A stretch of 64,000 nt of DNA from Paratrimastix pyriformis (GCA_027972325.1 JAPMOS010000050.1:150001-214000); one strand, 5' to 3'. Positions 1 through 12,094 are shown, counted from the stretch's first letter. Notes: generated by a model not told the origin, from the letters alone. Made by a program: numbers and translations.

Positions 1-244
1 CGGTGATGATGAGGGAGGTGACGAGGAAGCGGTGATGAGGGCGGTGATGAATTGCGCTCAATGGCGATGGCGCGCGGCAGGGCGGCTGATTTTGCCGAAG
101 GGATGATGGGCGATCTGCAGGAGGAGGAATGATGGGCGCCGAAAGGGACACGTGGCTGGGTGGCAGGGCGACCGACACATTCGCAGAATGCGGTGCAGCG
201 CAGTGAGTGCACACTTGGGCTGGGCAGGAACAGATGGGGGGAGC

Positions 245-2438
245 GAGGCGAAGGGAGGGAGATGGCCGGCCGCGGACAGGGGCAGGTCGGGGCGGCCCTT
301 GGCCGGGTGGACGTCCGTGTAGCGGAGCAGCCCGCACAGCCGCCCGAAGAGGCGCGCCCGCTGGGTGGGTGTGTCATGTGCAGGTGCGAGGACATGGACG
401 GAGTGTCATACAGAGTGTGTGCGTGGGCGAGTATGCGGGGCATGTATGTGTCGCGACACGCATATCGGGGGGCGCGACAGGGGCACACACACATCTCGGG
501 GGGGGGGGGGGGGGGGGGGGTGGGTCGGGACGGACGGCGCAGGTGGTGGCGAGGGCGCGGATGGTGCCGATGAGGTCGAGGAGCGCCGCCTCGGCCAGGT
601 CCCGGCTGCCCCGCTTGAAGAGGAAATAGTCCACCAGAAACAGCGCCAGCGACTGCCGCGGACTGCACAGCCAGCATGGCACAGTGAGAGTCATGAATGG
701 AGGTAGTCCACCAGAAACAGCGACAGCGACTGCCGCGGACTGCATAGCACATTCCAGTGAGAGTCATGAATGGAGGTCGTCCACCAGAAACGGCGACAGC
801 GACTGCCGCGGACTGGACAGCACAGCATGGCACGGTGACGGACAGTCGTGAACAGAAGGAAGTCCCATCATCAGGAAGAGCCGACAGAGCACAGCACAAA
901 GGAATGGGCTCAGCCAGCATGGCACAGTGACCAGACTGACGCACCCAGGATGGCACAGTGAGAGGGTACATGGAAGGAGTCCATACGGGAGAGCCGACAC
1001 GGCACAGCACACAGACACAGTCAGCATGACACCGTGACGGGCAGCCATGGAAGGAAGGAGTCCACCACCAGGGACACCGAAAAGCGACTACAGCAGCCGA
1101 CTGGCACAGCATGGCACAGCACAGACGGGTGGACACAGACGACACCGCAGTCATGGATTCCCTCGCGGAGTGTGCCACCCCCTGTCGAGACTGTGTGCCA
1201 CCCCCACCCACTCTCGCCACTGCCACCCCCTGTCGAGACTGTGTGCCACCCCCACCCACACTCTCGCCACGCACACTGTGCCACCCCCTGTCGAGAGTGT
1301 GCGCCATACAGAGTGTGTGTCTGTCTGTGTCGGAGGGGGCGCAGGGGCGGACAGTTTCTGGAGGTGGTCGTGCCTGTCATACAGAGTGCCTGTCGAGGAT
1401 ATTTGGGGCAGGGGCAGACAGTTTCTGGAGGTCGTCGTGCCTGTCGAGGAGGAACTTGTCCGAGTATACCTGGTAGATCTCGATGCACAGCTCCCCCACG
1501 CTCTGCACACGGGGCTGCTGGCCTGCAGACCGCCAATGATGCGCGTGTGCGTGTGGGTGGGGAGGAGGGAGGGGAATGTGTGGTTGTGGGGAGAGCTGGC
1601 GGGGGGCCGGTGGGGCGATGGGCGAGGGGGCGGACCGGGCTGGATGTGCCGCAGGAAGTGCGCAAAGACGGGCGGCACGTCGGGCAGGGTGCCGCGGGTG
1701 GCCCCGGGCGGCGGTTCGAGTCCCGTCGGCCCCGAAATAAATATGGCGCCCCCGCTGGCGCCCGTGGGAGTACTGGGCGACATCGGGGTGCGGGGCACGA
1801 TCAAATAGCCGGAGCCCGGGGTGGTGGCGGAGGGGGGGGTGGTGAGGATGGAGGGCGAGGGGGCCAGCAGGGTGCTGGTGTCCCACAGGCTGCTGCCGGC
1901 CTGGGGCAGGCTGTCCGGGTGCAGGGCAGGGGCTGATGGGCAGCAGGGACAGCGAGCGGACCATCCCTGTGGACCGGTGGGGGAGGAGGAGGAGGAGGAG
2001 GGAGGATGACGAGGGACGATGGATGGATGACTGGATGATGATGACTGGATGATGATGACTGGATGATGATGATGGCTGGCTGACTGGATTGATGACTGGA
2101 TTGATGACTGGATGATGACTGGATGATGACGGGATGATGACTGGACGACTGGATGATGCTGACTGGATGATGCTGACTGGATGATGCTGACTGGATGATG
2201 CTGACTGGATGATGCTGACTGGATGGATAGGGGGTGAGAACGATGATTGGATGAGCGGGCCGGGCGGAGGCGGACCGCCTGATGGGGTGGCCAGATACCC
2301 GGCCGCACCCCCGGCCCCCGCCCCCGGCCCAGCCAGCCCGGCCGACGCCCCCAACTGCTGCATCTGCCACTGCATCTGCTGCATCTGCTGCTGCATCTGC
2401 AGCATCTGCATGGCTGTCATGTTGTACGGCTGTTGTTG

Positions 2439-2469
<31 letters not shown>

Positions 2470-3294
2470 TGGATGAGGGTGGGCAGGGCGGGGGCGGAGC
2501 GCATCCCGGGCAGCTGCAGCGTGGGCTGGGGGGACTGCCCGGCCAGCTGGGGCGTGGGGACGGGCGAGGGGGCGGGCGAGGGCGTGGGCAGGGCGGAGGT
2601 CGAGGCCCCGCCGGCCTGGTGGGCACGCAGGGCCTGGATCGTCATCTGCTCCTGTGCGCATGGGATGGGTGCGCCCGTGTTGGACAGAAACAGAAGGATG
2701 AAGGACGGTGTTGAGCGGGAGACGTCGGTGTGAACAGGGGGGGCTTGTTGGGTCTGCGTGTGTGAGGCGAAACCTACGTGGGCGTTGGTGGTGAGATGGA
2801 TCGGCGCATCTCACCAATCCGGGTCGCCAAGCTGGGGGGCCAGAATCAGCGCCCGGTTCCCCCCATCCCACCCACCCACCCACCCCCGAGCCACCCACCC
2901 ACCACCACGTACCCACAAAGGCACCACCAGACGGGAGGGCACGGACCTCGATGGTCTCGCGCATCATGTCGGAGGCGCGCAGCTCGGAGAGGAGGGCCGT
3001 CTGCAGCGAGTTGACCCCGTCCGGACCCTGGCCCGCGCCCCCGGCCGCCCCGCCGGCTGCCTTGGCGGCCGCCTGTGCCTGTGCCTGCGCCTGGTGCATG
3101 GCCAGGGGCAGCGCTTCGAGGAGCAGCGCGCACTGGATGGAGGCGTCCCGCACTCGAACCGTCCGCGCGCCCACCGTCACCCGGCTGCCCACAGCCGATG
3201 AAACGGAGGACGAGAAGGAGGAGAATGAGAGAGATGATGATGATGATGATGATGATCGGATGATGATGATGATCGGATGATGATGATGATGATC

Positions 3295-3334
<40 letters not shown>

Positions 3335-3363
3335 TGATGATGATGATGATGATGATCGGATGC

Positions 3364-3397
<34 letters not shown>

Positions 3398-5115
3398 TGA
3401 TGATGATGATGATGATGATCGGATGCTGATGATGCTGATGATGATGATGGATGATGGATGATGATGATGATACTGATGACTGGATGCTGATGACTGGATG
3501 CTGATGACTGGATGATGATGATTGGGCGATGATTGGGTGATGATTGTGATGACAGGCACAGCAGTGAATTTGCGACACGGACGGGCGACAGAACCGGACA
3601 GAGACAGAGAGACGGGCACGGACCGTGTGGCACCCGGGCCCAGGGCTGGGACGATCCCCTGCTGGGCGGCGGCGGTGGGGGCGCTGGCGGTGGTCATGTG
3701 GGGGCTCGCCAGCGGGGCCGCGCCGCCCTCCGTCACGGGTGCGGCCGCCCCTTGGGAGGTTTGGGAGGGAGCCGGCAGTCGGGTGCCGGGAACCTGCGGG
3801 CGTATGGGGGAGGTGCGTGTGTGTGGAGAGCGCGTGCGCGTGTGGACGTGTGTGTGTCTGCGTGTCTGTGTTGGGACATAGCAGGATGAAGGACGCTGTT
3901 CGACGCCGGTGTGTGTCCACACCGAGAGGGAGGAGTCATGTGCGCGCCTTGTCGGGCCAGCTGCTGCCCCGGGGTGGCAGATGGGTCGCCTGTGCCCGTC
4001 ATGTCTTGGAGGGCCTGTGCCGCGCGGTGGGCGTCAGATGGCACTGTGCCAGTGTGTGTGTCCGGGTCGATGTGTGTGTCCGTGTGTCCAAATCCCGAGC
4101 GGGGGAAGGGTGCCCTGTGTGCCTCGGGGCGGACCTCGAGTGGCCGGGGCCGCCGCTCGGAGAACTTGGGGACGGTGGCCGGGGTGGGCGGCTCCTCCTG
4201 CCCGCCGCCCCCGGCCCCGCCCTCCGTCAGCCCGTCGGCCGCCCCGCCGGGGGTGGAGGGCGGCGGTGTGGTGGCCGCCGGCCCGCCGCCGCCCTGTGAG
4301 GACGAGGCGCAGGGGGACCCGAGGGGCGAGAGCATGGGCGCCGGGACGGCAGGCTCGGAGCGGGTCAGCGGGGATCCGCCCGCGTGGGCGAGGCGGGCCG
4401 AGCGGGGATGGACAGGTGGCGAGGGCGGGGCCAGGCCCCCTGAGGGCAGCTGGGGCGTGGCGGGGGCCGAGCAGATGGCCGGCAGCGAGCGGGAGGTCGG
4501 TTGGGGCGCCCCGTGGGCGGGGGGCGGCGAGGATTGGCCTGGGGATGGGGGTAGGGGTGGTCCAGAAACGGATCATCATCATCATCATCCGGGTCATCGG
4601 CCAGTCATCGGCCAGTCATCGTCCAGTCATCGTCCAGCCAATCATCACCCAATCATCATCGCCCAATCATCATCACCATCCGATCATCATCATCATCCGA
4701 TCATCATCATCATCCAGTATCATCATCAGCATCATCCATCAACAACAAGGCGGGGGCGGGGTGTGTGGGGGGTGGATGGCCGCCCACGGACCGTCATCGC
4801 GGGTGCGGTTGGTGAGGGGCTGCTCCACGGCGCTGCCCGCGTCCCACGAGGTGGGCGACCCCCTGCCGCCCCCGAGCAGCGGTGTGCTGGGCGCCGTCAC
4901 CGGCTGCCGCGGCTGTGGCTGTTGGCTGCCCGCGGGCCGCCGCTGGGGCCTGCCGGTGGTGGCGATGGTTGCCGCGGGCAGCAGGGAGGACGAGGTCGAG
5001 GTGGCCGAGGGCTGGCGGGTGGGCCGGGCGGGCGGGTGCTGCGGTCGGCTGGCCGAGAGGCTGCCCAGCCCGCTCATGGTCAGGGTCGGGGTCAGGGGCA
5101 CGTCGCCCTCGTCCG
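245..5115 (-). CDS. Unrecognised protein: Ser/Thr/Pro-rich linker, poly-Gln segment and conserved-looking C-terminal domain; may be the 3' half of the AXDND1-like gene
   Basis: Minus-strand exons, in reading order: two Ser/Thr/Pro-rich exons (about 5115-4788 and 4560-4139), one at about 3800-3630, an Ala-rich helical exon (3183-2949, with ASIQCALLLEAL and ALLSELRASDMMRETI), a Pro-rich exon with about 14 consecutive Gln then Met/Gln-rich repeats (about 2654-2280), and an exon ending VPPVFAHFLRHIQP (to about 1643). Compact exons follow at 1502-1420 (ELCIEIYQVYSDKFLLDRH), 662-536 (QSLALFLVDYFLFKRG, then AEAALLDLIGTIRAL) and from 360 (RARLFGRLCGLLRYTDVHP). Phases agree: the CT left at 1420 joins T at 662 to give LQKLPRQSLALF. 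The order helix-rich block then LFGRLCGLL looks like a folded domain, but I do not recognise the family. The gene may continue past position 1 (acceptor-like ctgcag near 120). No start codon is evident at the 5' side, so it may be joined to the AXDND1-like exons upstream. Confidence 0.6.
614..950. repeat. Splice-site echoes: acceptor and exon start copied upstream in the intron
   Basis: The acceptor and first roughly 40 bases of the exon at 662-536 (read on the minus strand) are repeated at about 702-745 and 775-815, each with its own cag acceptor and the sequence for a TTTCTGGTGGA exon start. A more diverged version lies near 855-950. The copies lie upstream of the real exon in the sense direction, so they are competing acceptors. 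Confidence 0.75.
1345..1470. repeat. Splice-site echo: exon end and donor copied downstream
   Basis: The end of the exon 1502-1420 (minus strand: CAGGCACGACGACCTCCAG, then donor gtctgc) is repeated just downstream in the intron at about 1387-1350, with CACGACCACCTCCAG and donor gtccgc. Both copies carry a usable GT. Confidence 0.75.
2020..2226. repeat. ATGATGACTGG-type minisatellite in an intron
   Basis: Irregular tandem array of 11-14 bp units built on gatgatgactg / gatgctgactg, between the Pro-rich exon ending near 2280 and the next exon below 1985. Related (GAT)n arrays lie at about 3233-3530, and the complementary (CAT)n form lies at 4572-4735, all inside introns of the same gene. Confidence 0.85.
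3233..3530. repeat. (GAT)n microsatellite with ggatgctgat interruptions
   Basis: Nearly 300 bp of gat trinucleotides broken by cggatg and ctgatg variants. It lies in the intron upstream (minus strand) of the exon at 3183-2949. The open frames across it on both strands are repeat artefacts. Confidence 0.9.
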
Positions 5116-5559
5116 CCACCACCGCGTGCTGAGCCGGGACAGGGGCAGGGGCAGGGGCAGATATAGGGGCAGGACAGGGGAGGGGAGGGGCAGGGGCAGG
5201 GCAGGGCAGGGACAGGACAGGAGGGTGCGAGGAAGATGAACACGACACGTCAGAACGGGGGTGGATGGCGGGACGAGGGGATCCTCTGCTGCGGGCAGCG
5301 GGCAGCACCCAGGTTGCTCTGTCCCAACCTCTTCCAGCCGCCCGCCAGCCACCCAGCCCTCGCACCACCACGGAGGAACCTTCCCCTGGTGCCACCTGGT
5401 CTCTGCACCCATCTGCCACCACCGCCACCACCGCACGACACAGGGACCCAGCACGCACACACCCCAAGGGCCTTTGCCCCGGCCAGCACGCACACACCAC
5501 GAAGGGACCCAGTGCGAGCACAGCCTGGGGAGGAGGAGGCCTTGCTGTTGCCATCATCC

Positions 5560-5880
5560 TGCCCCCCATACAACCAAGGGAGGCACAGCCCATGGGATGG
5601 GAGGGGGGGCAGACCTTCCTGATGATGTCATCCTGCTCCTGCCCCCCACCACCAAAGGGAGGCACAGCCCATGGGGAGGGGAGGGGAGGGGGGGCAGACC
5701 TTCCTGATGTCATCTTGCTGCCCCCCACACCACCAAAGGGAGGAGGGGAGGGGAGGGAGGGGAGGGGGGGCAGACCTTCCTGATGTCATCTTGCTGCCCC
5801 CTCCACCACCAAAGGGAGGCACAGCCCATGGGGAGGGGAGGGGAGGGGGGGCCGACCTTCCTGATGTCGCCCCGCTTGCG
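5560..5880. repeat. Tandem array whose unit contains an exon end plus donor site
   Basis: Four to five copies of a roughly 65-75 bp unit (minus strand: acatcaggaaggtctgc, a G/C run, then ccatgggctgtgcctccct). The unit carries the last bases of the exon ending at 5868 (GACATCAGGAAG) followed by a gtctgc donor, so each repeat is a ready donor site. Some copies are shortened by loss of the ccatggg part. Confidence 0.8.
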
Positions 5881-6082
5881 GGCGGCCAGGTCGGACTGCT
5901 CGAGGGCCTTCAGCGAGTTGGCCAGGATGGCCTGCAGCTTGGCGATGTCCTCCTCGAGGCACCCGCACCGGTGCTTGTGCTCGTACAGCTGCCCCGCGCC
6001 CCACCCGCCCCCGCCGCCCCCGCCCCACACACGGACACCGAGCAGACAGGACAGGCAGGACAGGCAGATACATTCAGACAGC

Positions 6083-6127
<45 letters not shown>

Positions 6128-8527
6128 GACAGATGCAGACAGGCAGACAGGCGCAGAGGCACAGGGGCAGCGAGACAGGCACAGACGGGCACGTAGGCAG
6201 ACAGACAGGGAACGGGGTGGGCGAGTCAGGGTCACGGTGGGTGAGGATGGCAGCCCGGAGAAGGGCCAGGGGAGGGGGGCACAAGGAACGAGAAGGGCCA
6301 GGGGAGGGGGGCACAAGGAACGAGAAGGGCCAGGGGAGGGGCACAAGGAACGAGAAGGGCCAGGGGAGGCACAAGGAACGAGAAGGGCCAGGGGAGGGCA
6401 GGAACGGGAGAAGCAGCTGCGGAGGGTGTGGATGGGCGCATGCTTGCGGACCTCCCGCTCGCGTGCCGACAGGGTGGCCTGCGCCTGCTGCAGCCGGCAT
6501 CCAGGGCACGGTTCTGCTCGCCCCCCCCCCCGGGGATCGGGGATGGATGGGATGTGTGGAGGGGAGAGGTGGAGGGGGTGGAGGGAGGGACCGCACCCCA
6601 TCGGGGCACCAGCGACCAGCCGGCCAGGCCAGCGGTGCCATCCCACCAAGCACCCTCACCTTCCTGTTCGGCCTGCCTCACCCCGAGTATACCTCCCCCC
6701 CCCCCTCTCTCATATTCCGGAAAACCGAGCCACCAGGGCCCGTAAAGGGGAACAAAGAGAAAAATCACTTAATTCTCTCTCTCTCTCTCTCGTTCTGGGG
6801 GCATAGCGGGGCCTGCTTCCTGAGCGTGGCCAGCAGCAGCCCGTCTCTCCCTTTCTTCCCTCTATGGTGATCAGGGGTGTGTGTGTGTGTGTGTGTGTGT
6901 TGGGGGTGGGGGGGGGGCACGGCGGCGGAGGGACCTGCTTCCTGAGCTTGGCCAGCAGCTCGGCCTGCTCGATGCGCAGCTTGATGATGCCGCCCTCGAA
7001 CTGGCGGGTCAGCCGCTGGATCTGGGCGGCGCTGTCCTCGGCCGTGGCCCGCACACGCCGGTCGCGGTCCTCCCGGGCCATCGCCGCCAGCCGCTGCCAG
7101 GCCAGGCCAGGCACCCCGCCATCCATCCCCGCACCCACCATCCCACCCCAACCACCGGACCCAGAGCAGCGCAAAGGGTGAGGATCACCATCGCCACGAG
7201 TGATGCGAGAGGCGAGCCCATCCCCACCCCCACCCCATGCCGCCCTGTTGCCTCCGGGCCAGCCCCGCCCCCCCGTCCCCCTTGTATTGTCGCATCCCAT
7301 CGCCTGGCAGCTGCACCGGGTCTGGTGGTGCGAATCCTCCGACCTGCCCTGGGCCCTTGCACTACCACCCACCCACCCACCCACCGTGCCCTGCCTGCCT
7401 CCCTGCTGCCCACGACAAGGCCGCCCCCACTGACGCTGGGTGCGCCCTCCCCTTGCCCACACAAGGGGGGGATGGGTGGTGGCGGCGCGGGGACAGACCT
7501 GGAGCAGGTCGACGTACTCGCACCAGACCCGGTTCAGCAGGCGGCCCCGTTCGAGGCACTGGGCTGAGGTCTGCCGGACCAGCTCGTGGAAGCAGGCCGC
7601 GTACAGGCCCTGGGCCTCCCGCAGGAAGCCTGGGACCCGCACACACACGCCCGCGCAACGGTGCCAAGGTGATGAGGTTGCCCCCGGGCGGTGAGAATAT
7701 GATGGGAACGGGTCGTGGGGGGGAGGCTGGACCGCCATCCCAGACATAATGTTCTCACTAAACTTTGCCGCCTTCCCAGGGTGTGCCGAGATGAAGCGAA
7801 CCCAGGCCCAGGTCCAGGCCACGGACCAGATGACCAGCCACGAACACACACAGCACCCGACGACCAGCCATGAATACACACAACAGCACCGGAAAGCCAA
7901 CCAAGACCGGCAACCCGGGAGGCTCCGTCCCATCGTGCTGCCCCCCCCCCAACCCCCTGCCGTCCCAGGCCCAGGCTCAGGCCCAGGGCACGGACCGTGC
8001 AGATCGGGGGGCACCTCGCGCTCCCTCCGCCTGCGCTCGGCCGCGGCGAGGTCCTCAGCCCACTGCGCTCGCGCTCCTGCCTGGCGTCCCACGAGACCAC
8101 ACTGTCCCCGTCCCCTCGTCGTCCTCACCCCGGCCGGCGGGGGCGGGGCAGGGCGGCCGGCGGGCTGGGCGGCCGGGGCAGCAGCCCGTGGGCGGCCTTG
8201 AGGCGCAGCAGGGTCGCGTCCAGCCAGCGCTCCAGCAGGCCCACGTCCTTCCGGCGGGCAGGCTGCAGGGCCGGGAAGACCGTGCTCCGCCACAGCTTGT
8301 CAGCCGCTGGGCCGGGGCCGGTGGGAAGGGGAAGGGGAAGGGTGTGCAGCGAGGCGTGGCGTGGGTGCCGTGAGCGGGGGCGGCAGCATGGGGGGAGGAG
8401 GGGGGGGGGGGGGGGGCAGACGGACGGCTGTATGTTGAGAGCTGCGAGGGGCTGGCGGCATGGGGCTCGTCTCGACAAGGTGGTACTGGGCCGCGATCTG
8501 AGGGTTTGGGGATGGAGGGGGTGGAGG

Positions 8528-8559
<32 letters not shown>

Positions 8560-9847
8560 TGCCCTGAGCGCCCAGTCTGGTGTGGTGGCACTGCCGTGTG
8601 CCTGTGTCCCCGATGAGGCAGCTCGGCCATGGCCATGAGCGCCCAGTCTGGTGTGTGCCTGTGGCCCCGATGAGGCAGCTCGGCCATGGCCATGAGCGCC
8701 CAGTCTGGTGTGTGCCTGTGGTCCCGATGAGGCAGCTCGGCCATGGCCATGAGCGCCCAGTCTGGTGTGTGCCTGTGGCCCCGATGAGGCAGCTCGGCCA
8801 TGGCCATGAGCGCCCAGTCTGGTGTGTGCCTGTGGCCCCGATGAGGCAGCTCGGCCATGGCCATGAGCGCCCAGTCTGGTGTGTGCCTGTGGTCCCGATG
8901 AGGCAGCTCGGCCATGGCGGGTGGGCGCGGAGGCGCCTGGCTGACCTTTGAGCTGAGGGCCACCCCGAGGACGGGCGGCCGCGAGCCGAGCCTGAGGGCC
9001 CCCGCCAGCCCGCCCGTGGTGACGAGGCCGTCCTCGCCCTGGCCCCACAGGTCGGCCGGGGCCCCGGCGGGGTGCGGCAGGAGCGGCCCGTTGGCGGCCT
9101 CGAGGTCGGCCGTCCGTGGGCGCTGCTCCATCAGGAGCAGGGTCGGGGAGGGCGACCGGGCCAGGGCCGGCAGCGGGGGGCTGGGCGTGCGGGCGGTGGA
9201 CCCGCTGGGGGCGGGCGAGGGCACGGGGGTCACCGAGAGGGCCGAGGACGAGGCCGAGGGCAGCAGCGGGCCCGGCGGGTGGGCGGACGGGGCCAGAGCG
9301 CCCTTGGGGGCAGGCTCCTCGTCGCCCTGGCCCGCTGTCCGTGGGGGCCGGCCGGACGAGCGGGGTGTTGTGTGAGTGTCGAGCAATCGGACAGAAAGGG
9401 CGCGTGCGGCTGCAACGGCGTGTGTCTTTGTGTCTGTGTGTCGAGTTTGTGTGTCTGTGTGTCTGTGTGTCGAGTCTGTGTGTCTGTGTGTGTGCTGTGT
9501 CGAGGCGGAGACGGAAACGGCTGGGTGTGCCGTCCTCGCCTATGTCAGGGCCCAAGGAGGGGCCTGGGTGGGGGTGGGGTCTGGGCGGGGGTGGCTGGCT
9601 GCGGACCGATGGTGGAATTCCTCAGGCGGGATGCGGCCGTGCCCTGGCCCTGTGCGGCCCGGCTGTAGCGCAGGCTGCCGGCGGCGCTGAGGGGACCCGC
9701 GGGGCTCCCGGGGGCAGCCGGCCAGCCGCTGGGGGCCCGGGAGGAGGGGGCCCCTGAGGCCGAGGAGGACGAGGGTCGGCCCGAGGAGGGCGCCGCGGAC
9801 CCCGTCCGATCGGGGCTGCTCGCCGACTGCGGGTCGCTCCGCGCTCT

Positions 9848-9885
<38 letters not shown>

Positions 9886-11826
9886 GCCGAGTGGGTGCCG
9901 GTCAAGACAAGGCAGAGGGGCAAAGGAACAGAACAGGTCTTCCTCTCTCTCCCCGCTGCTGGGCGGGGCGGGGCGCGCTGGGCGGGTGTGGTGGCTGTGG
10001 TGTGTGTGTGGCATGCGTGTGTGTGGCATGTGTGTGGCATGTGTGTGTGGCATGTGTGTGTGTGGCATGTGTGTGTGTGGCATGCGTGTGTGTGGCATGT
10101 GTGTGTGTGGCATGCGTGTGTGTGGCATGCGTGTGTGTGGCGTGTGTGTATGTGTGGCATGCGTGCGGGGCATGGGTACGGACAGGGCTGCCCGCAGGGT
10201 CAACCCGGCCGAGAGCGGCCCCCCGCCGCCTCCCGGGCTCGCCGACGCGGGCTGGGACGCCCGCAGGGCCGAGGGGGGCGGCGCCTGAAAGCGGGTCCGG
10301 GGCGGGGAGCCCCCCGACCACGAGGCGGCCCGCCTCTGGGGGGGCGGCAGCGGGCGGGGCGGCTCGGCGGGCGCGGCACGGGCATGCAGCAGAATCTGCT
10401 CCTCGTGGGGGCCGGCGGGCGGGCTGCGGGCCGGGCCGGCGGGCGGGCTGCGGGCCGGGCTGGCGGGCGTGGGGGTCCGTGAGCAGACCAGCGAGCCTGT
10501 GCTGGCCCCGTCCCCGGCACTGCTGGTGCTGGGGCGGCCGCCCCGGGAGCCGGCCGGGGTCTCGGGGATGGGCGAGACGGCCGGCAGGCGCAGCGCACGG
10601 GGGGCCGCAACCGCCGGATGGGAGGCGGCCTCCTGGGGGTGGGGTGGGATGTGGGATGTGGGATGTGGATGGGTGGATGGGTGGATGGGTGGGTGGGGGG
10701 GGGGGGGGGGGGGTGGATGTGTGTGTTGGATGTGTGTCCGGGATGTGATGACGGACGGCGATGGTGAGGCGGCCGGGGTGGGGGAGGCGGCTGAGCGGGG
10801 AGTGTCATCGTGAGAGCGCGTGCGGCCAGGCGGACCGTGGCGGGGCGGCTGCCGTCCTCTTCAAGCCCCAGGCCGCGGCCGGTGGTGGGCTGTGCGAAGG
10901 GCAGCGACCGCGAGGTGAGGTCGCCCCCTGCCCGGGAGCCTGCGGCGGCGGCGGCGGGGCGAGAGCACGACGGGGCGGGCAGGTGGTGGGTCATGACGGC
11001 ACCCGAGCTGGCCCGTCGCTTGCGGAGGGCGGCTGGTGCGGGGGCCACCCGGGGCAGGTCGGCCGGGGGAGCCGAGGGGGTTGGGGAGACGGGGGCGCCG
11101 TCCGGGGGAGGGGACGGGGGCGAGGGGGGAGTGGGCACTTCGAGCTGGGGCGGCGGGGGGTTCGGGGGCTTGCACGGCCACTGGGGCCGGGGGCGGAGCC
11201 GCCGCCAGGGGCCCTGGCCCTGGCCCTGGCCCTGGCCCTGGACCACCACCGCCGCCGCCGCCAGGGCCAGGGGGGGCACCAACAGCCTCGACAATCTCAG
11301 CGTCGCCCTCTTCTCCGCCCTCGCCCTCGCCCTCTTCCTCCCCGCCCCCGCCTCTGGCACCGGCCAGCCCGGTGGGCGAGCTCGGGTAATCCTGGGGCGG
11401 CTGGGGCGAGGAGGGCGTCTCGGGCGGGTTGGGGATGCCCAGCTGGGGCGCCGGGTCGGAGGACTGCCGCAGCAGGTTGAGCAGACGGGTGGAGGAGACC
11501 ACGTTTGGATACCCAGCTCCGCCGGTGAGCGGTGGCCCGGGGGGCTGTGCGAGGGTCGTCGACAGATCCGGGGGCGGTGCCGGGAAACTGTGGACCGTGG
11601 ACACCGATGTCATGTAACGCAGTTGGGCGGGAAAGGAATGCATGGTTCCGGGGGTCTGCGGAGCCGATGACAAGAGCGAGTCGTTGAGAAATGGTGATGC
11701 GGATGGTGTGGGCAGTGACCCGGGTGTAGCGATGCCGTGTGGCACGCCGGACACGATCGGCGTGGCGGTGCCCGGAGAATCATCATACCGCTCGGATGGA
11801 TGGCGACCAAATGAGGACTGCACCAA
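5868..11826 (-). CDS. Axonemal dynein light chain domain protein, AXDND1-like
   Basis: A Ser/Pro/Gly-rich N-terminal region (about 11826-8950) is followed by an exon with ADKLWRSTVFPAL and RRKDVGLLERWLDATLLR (about 8310-8130). Next come an exon with REAQGLYAACFHELVRQT and CLERGRLLNRVWCEYVDLLQ (about 7640-7503), a coiled-coil exon (about 7110-6937, EDSAAQIQRLTRQFEGGI), a short helical exon near 6490-6420 and a final helical exon at 6000-5868 (CLEEDIAKLQAILANSL). The order DKLW, RxDVxxLxxxLD, LYxxCFxELxRQ, ERGxLLxRVxxE is that of the axonemal dynein light chain family (p28/DNALI1) and its long relative AXDND1. The long low-complexity N-terminus fits AXDND1 better than p28. The product should act in the axoneme as a dynein-associated or scaffold protein. 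The first ATG was not fixed: the open frame at 11826 has no ATG, and a 5' exon is probably missing. The 3' end is also open (see the neighbouring entry). Confidence 0.7.
6075..6130. repeat. (ACAG)n microsatellite
   Basis: About 13 acag/caga units in the intron between the exon at 6490-6420 and the one at 6000-5868. Confidence 0.9.
6275..6405. repeat. Minisatellite, four copies of an about 30 bp unit
   Basis: Unit ggcacaaggaacgagaagg followed by gccagggga, four copies with small length differences, in an intron of the AXDND1-like gene. Confidence 0.85.
8566..8925. repeat. 57-bp tandem repeat, about six copies
   Basis: The unit contains gagcgcccagtctggtgtg and gaggcagctcggccatggc. Spacing between copies is exactly 57 bp (starts near 8637, 8694, 8751 and so on), with one longer 71-bp first unit. 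It lies next to a gtcagc donor in an intron of the AXDND1-like gene. Because 57 is 19 codons, open frames run through it on both strands, but neither reading looks like protein. Confidence 0.9.
9846..9884. repeat. Long poly-G run (poly-C in the sense of the gene)
   Basis: Roughly 36 G in a row. Similar shorter runs lie at about 501-521, 8400-8416, 8529-8557 and 10688-10711, all in introns of the same minus-strand gene. Confidence 0.9.
10005..10165. repeat. GTGTGGCATG minisatellite
   Basis: About 13 imperfect copies of gtgtgtggcatgtgt/gtgtggcatgc, intronic, followed on the minus strand by a Ser/Pro-rich exon. Confidence 0.85.
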
Positions 11827-12094
11827 CAGTGGTGCAGGGACGGGCTTTCGGATGCTCAGGGTTTGACAAGGAAAGAGGAAATGGAAACTGGAAAACCGGT
11901 CGGCAAATAGATGTCAGAACCCACGGTCGGATACCTCTCTTGCCGGTCGAGTAATTTGCGCCAAGCTGCAGCCCAAACCTGAGGAGTCCTCTCTCTCCTT
12001 CCAAGTCAAAGGAAATGGACTTGAGGTTTGTTCAGATTTTTTTGCCGCCTTCCTCTTGCCAACACATTCGACACTCTCCTAGACCCAGGCGCAG
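11827..12094. promoter_or_regulatory. Divergent intergenic region with 5' ends of the AXDND1-like and F-box/TPR genes
   Basis: About 270 bp, AT-richer than its surroundings, between a minus-strand and a plus-strand gene. It probably contains a short first exon on each side. A candidate plus-strand start is ATG at 12015 followed by a gtttgt donor, but its phase does not fit the exon at 12095, so neither first exon is certain. No core promoter motif could be named. Confidence 0.45.

Noticed and set aside
1706-1730. tRNA-like T-arm (ggttcgagtccc)
   Set aside because: The stem does not pair properly, no anticodon or acceptor arms are found nearby, and the stretch lies in a coding exon on the minus strand.
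8566-8925. CRISPR-like regular repeat
   Set aside because: Units are contiguous, without unique spacers, in a eukaryotic intron. It is a plain minisatellite.
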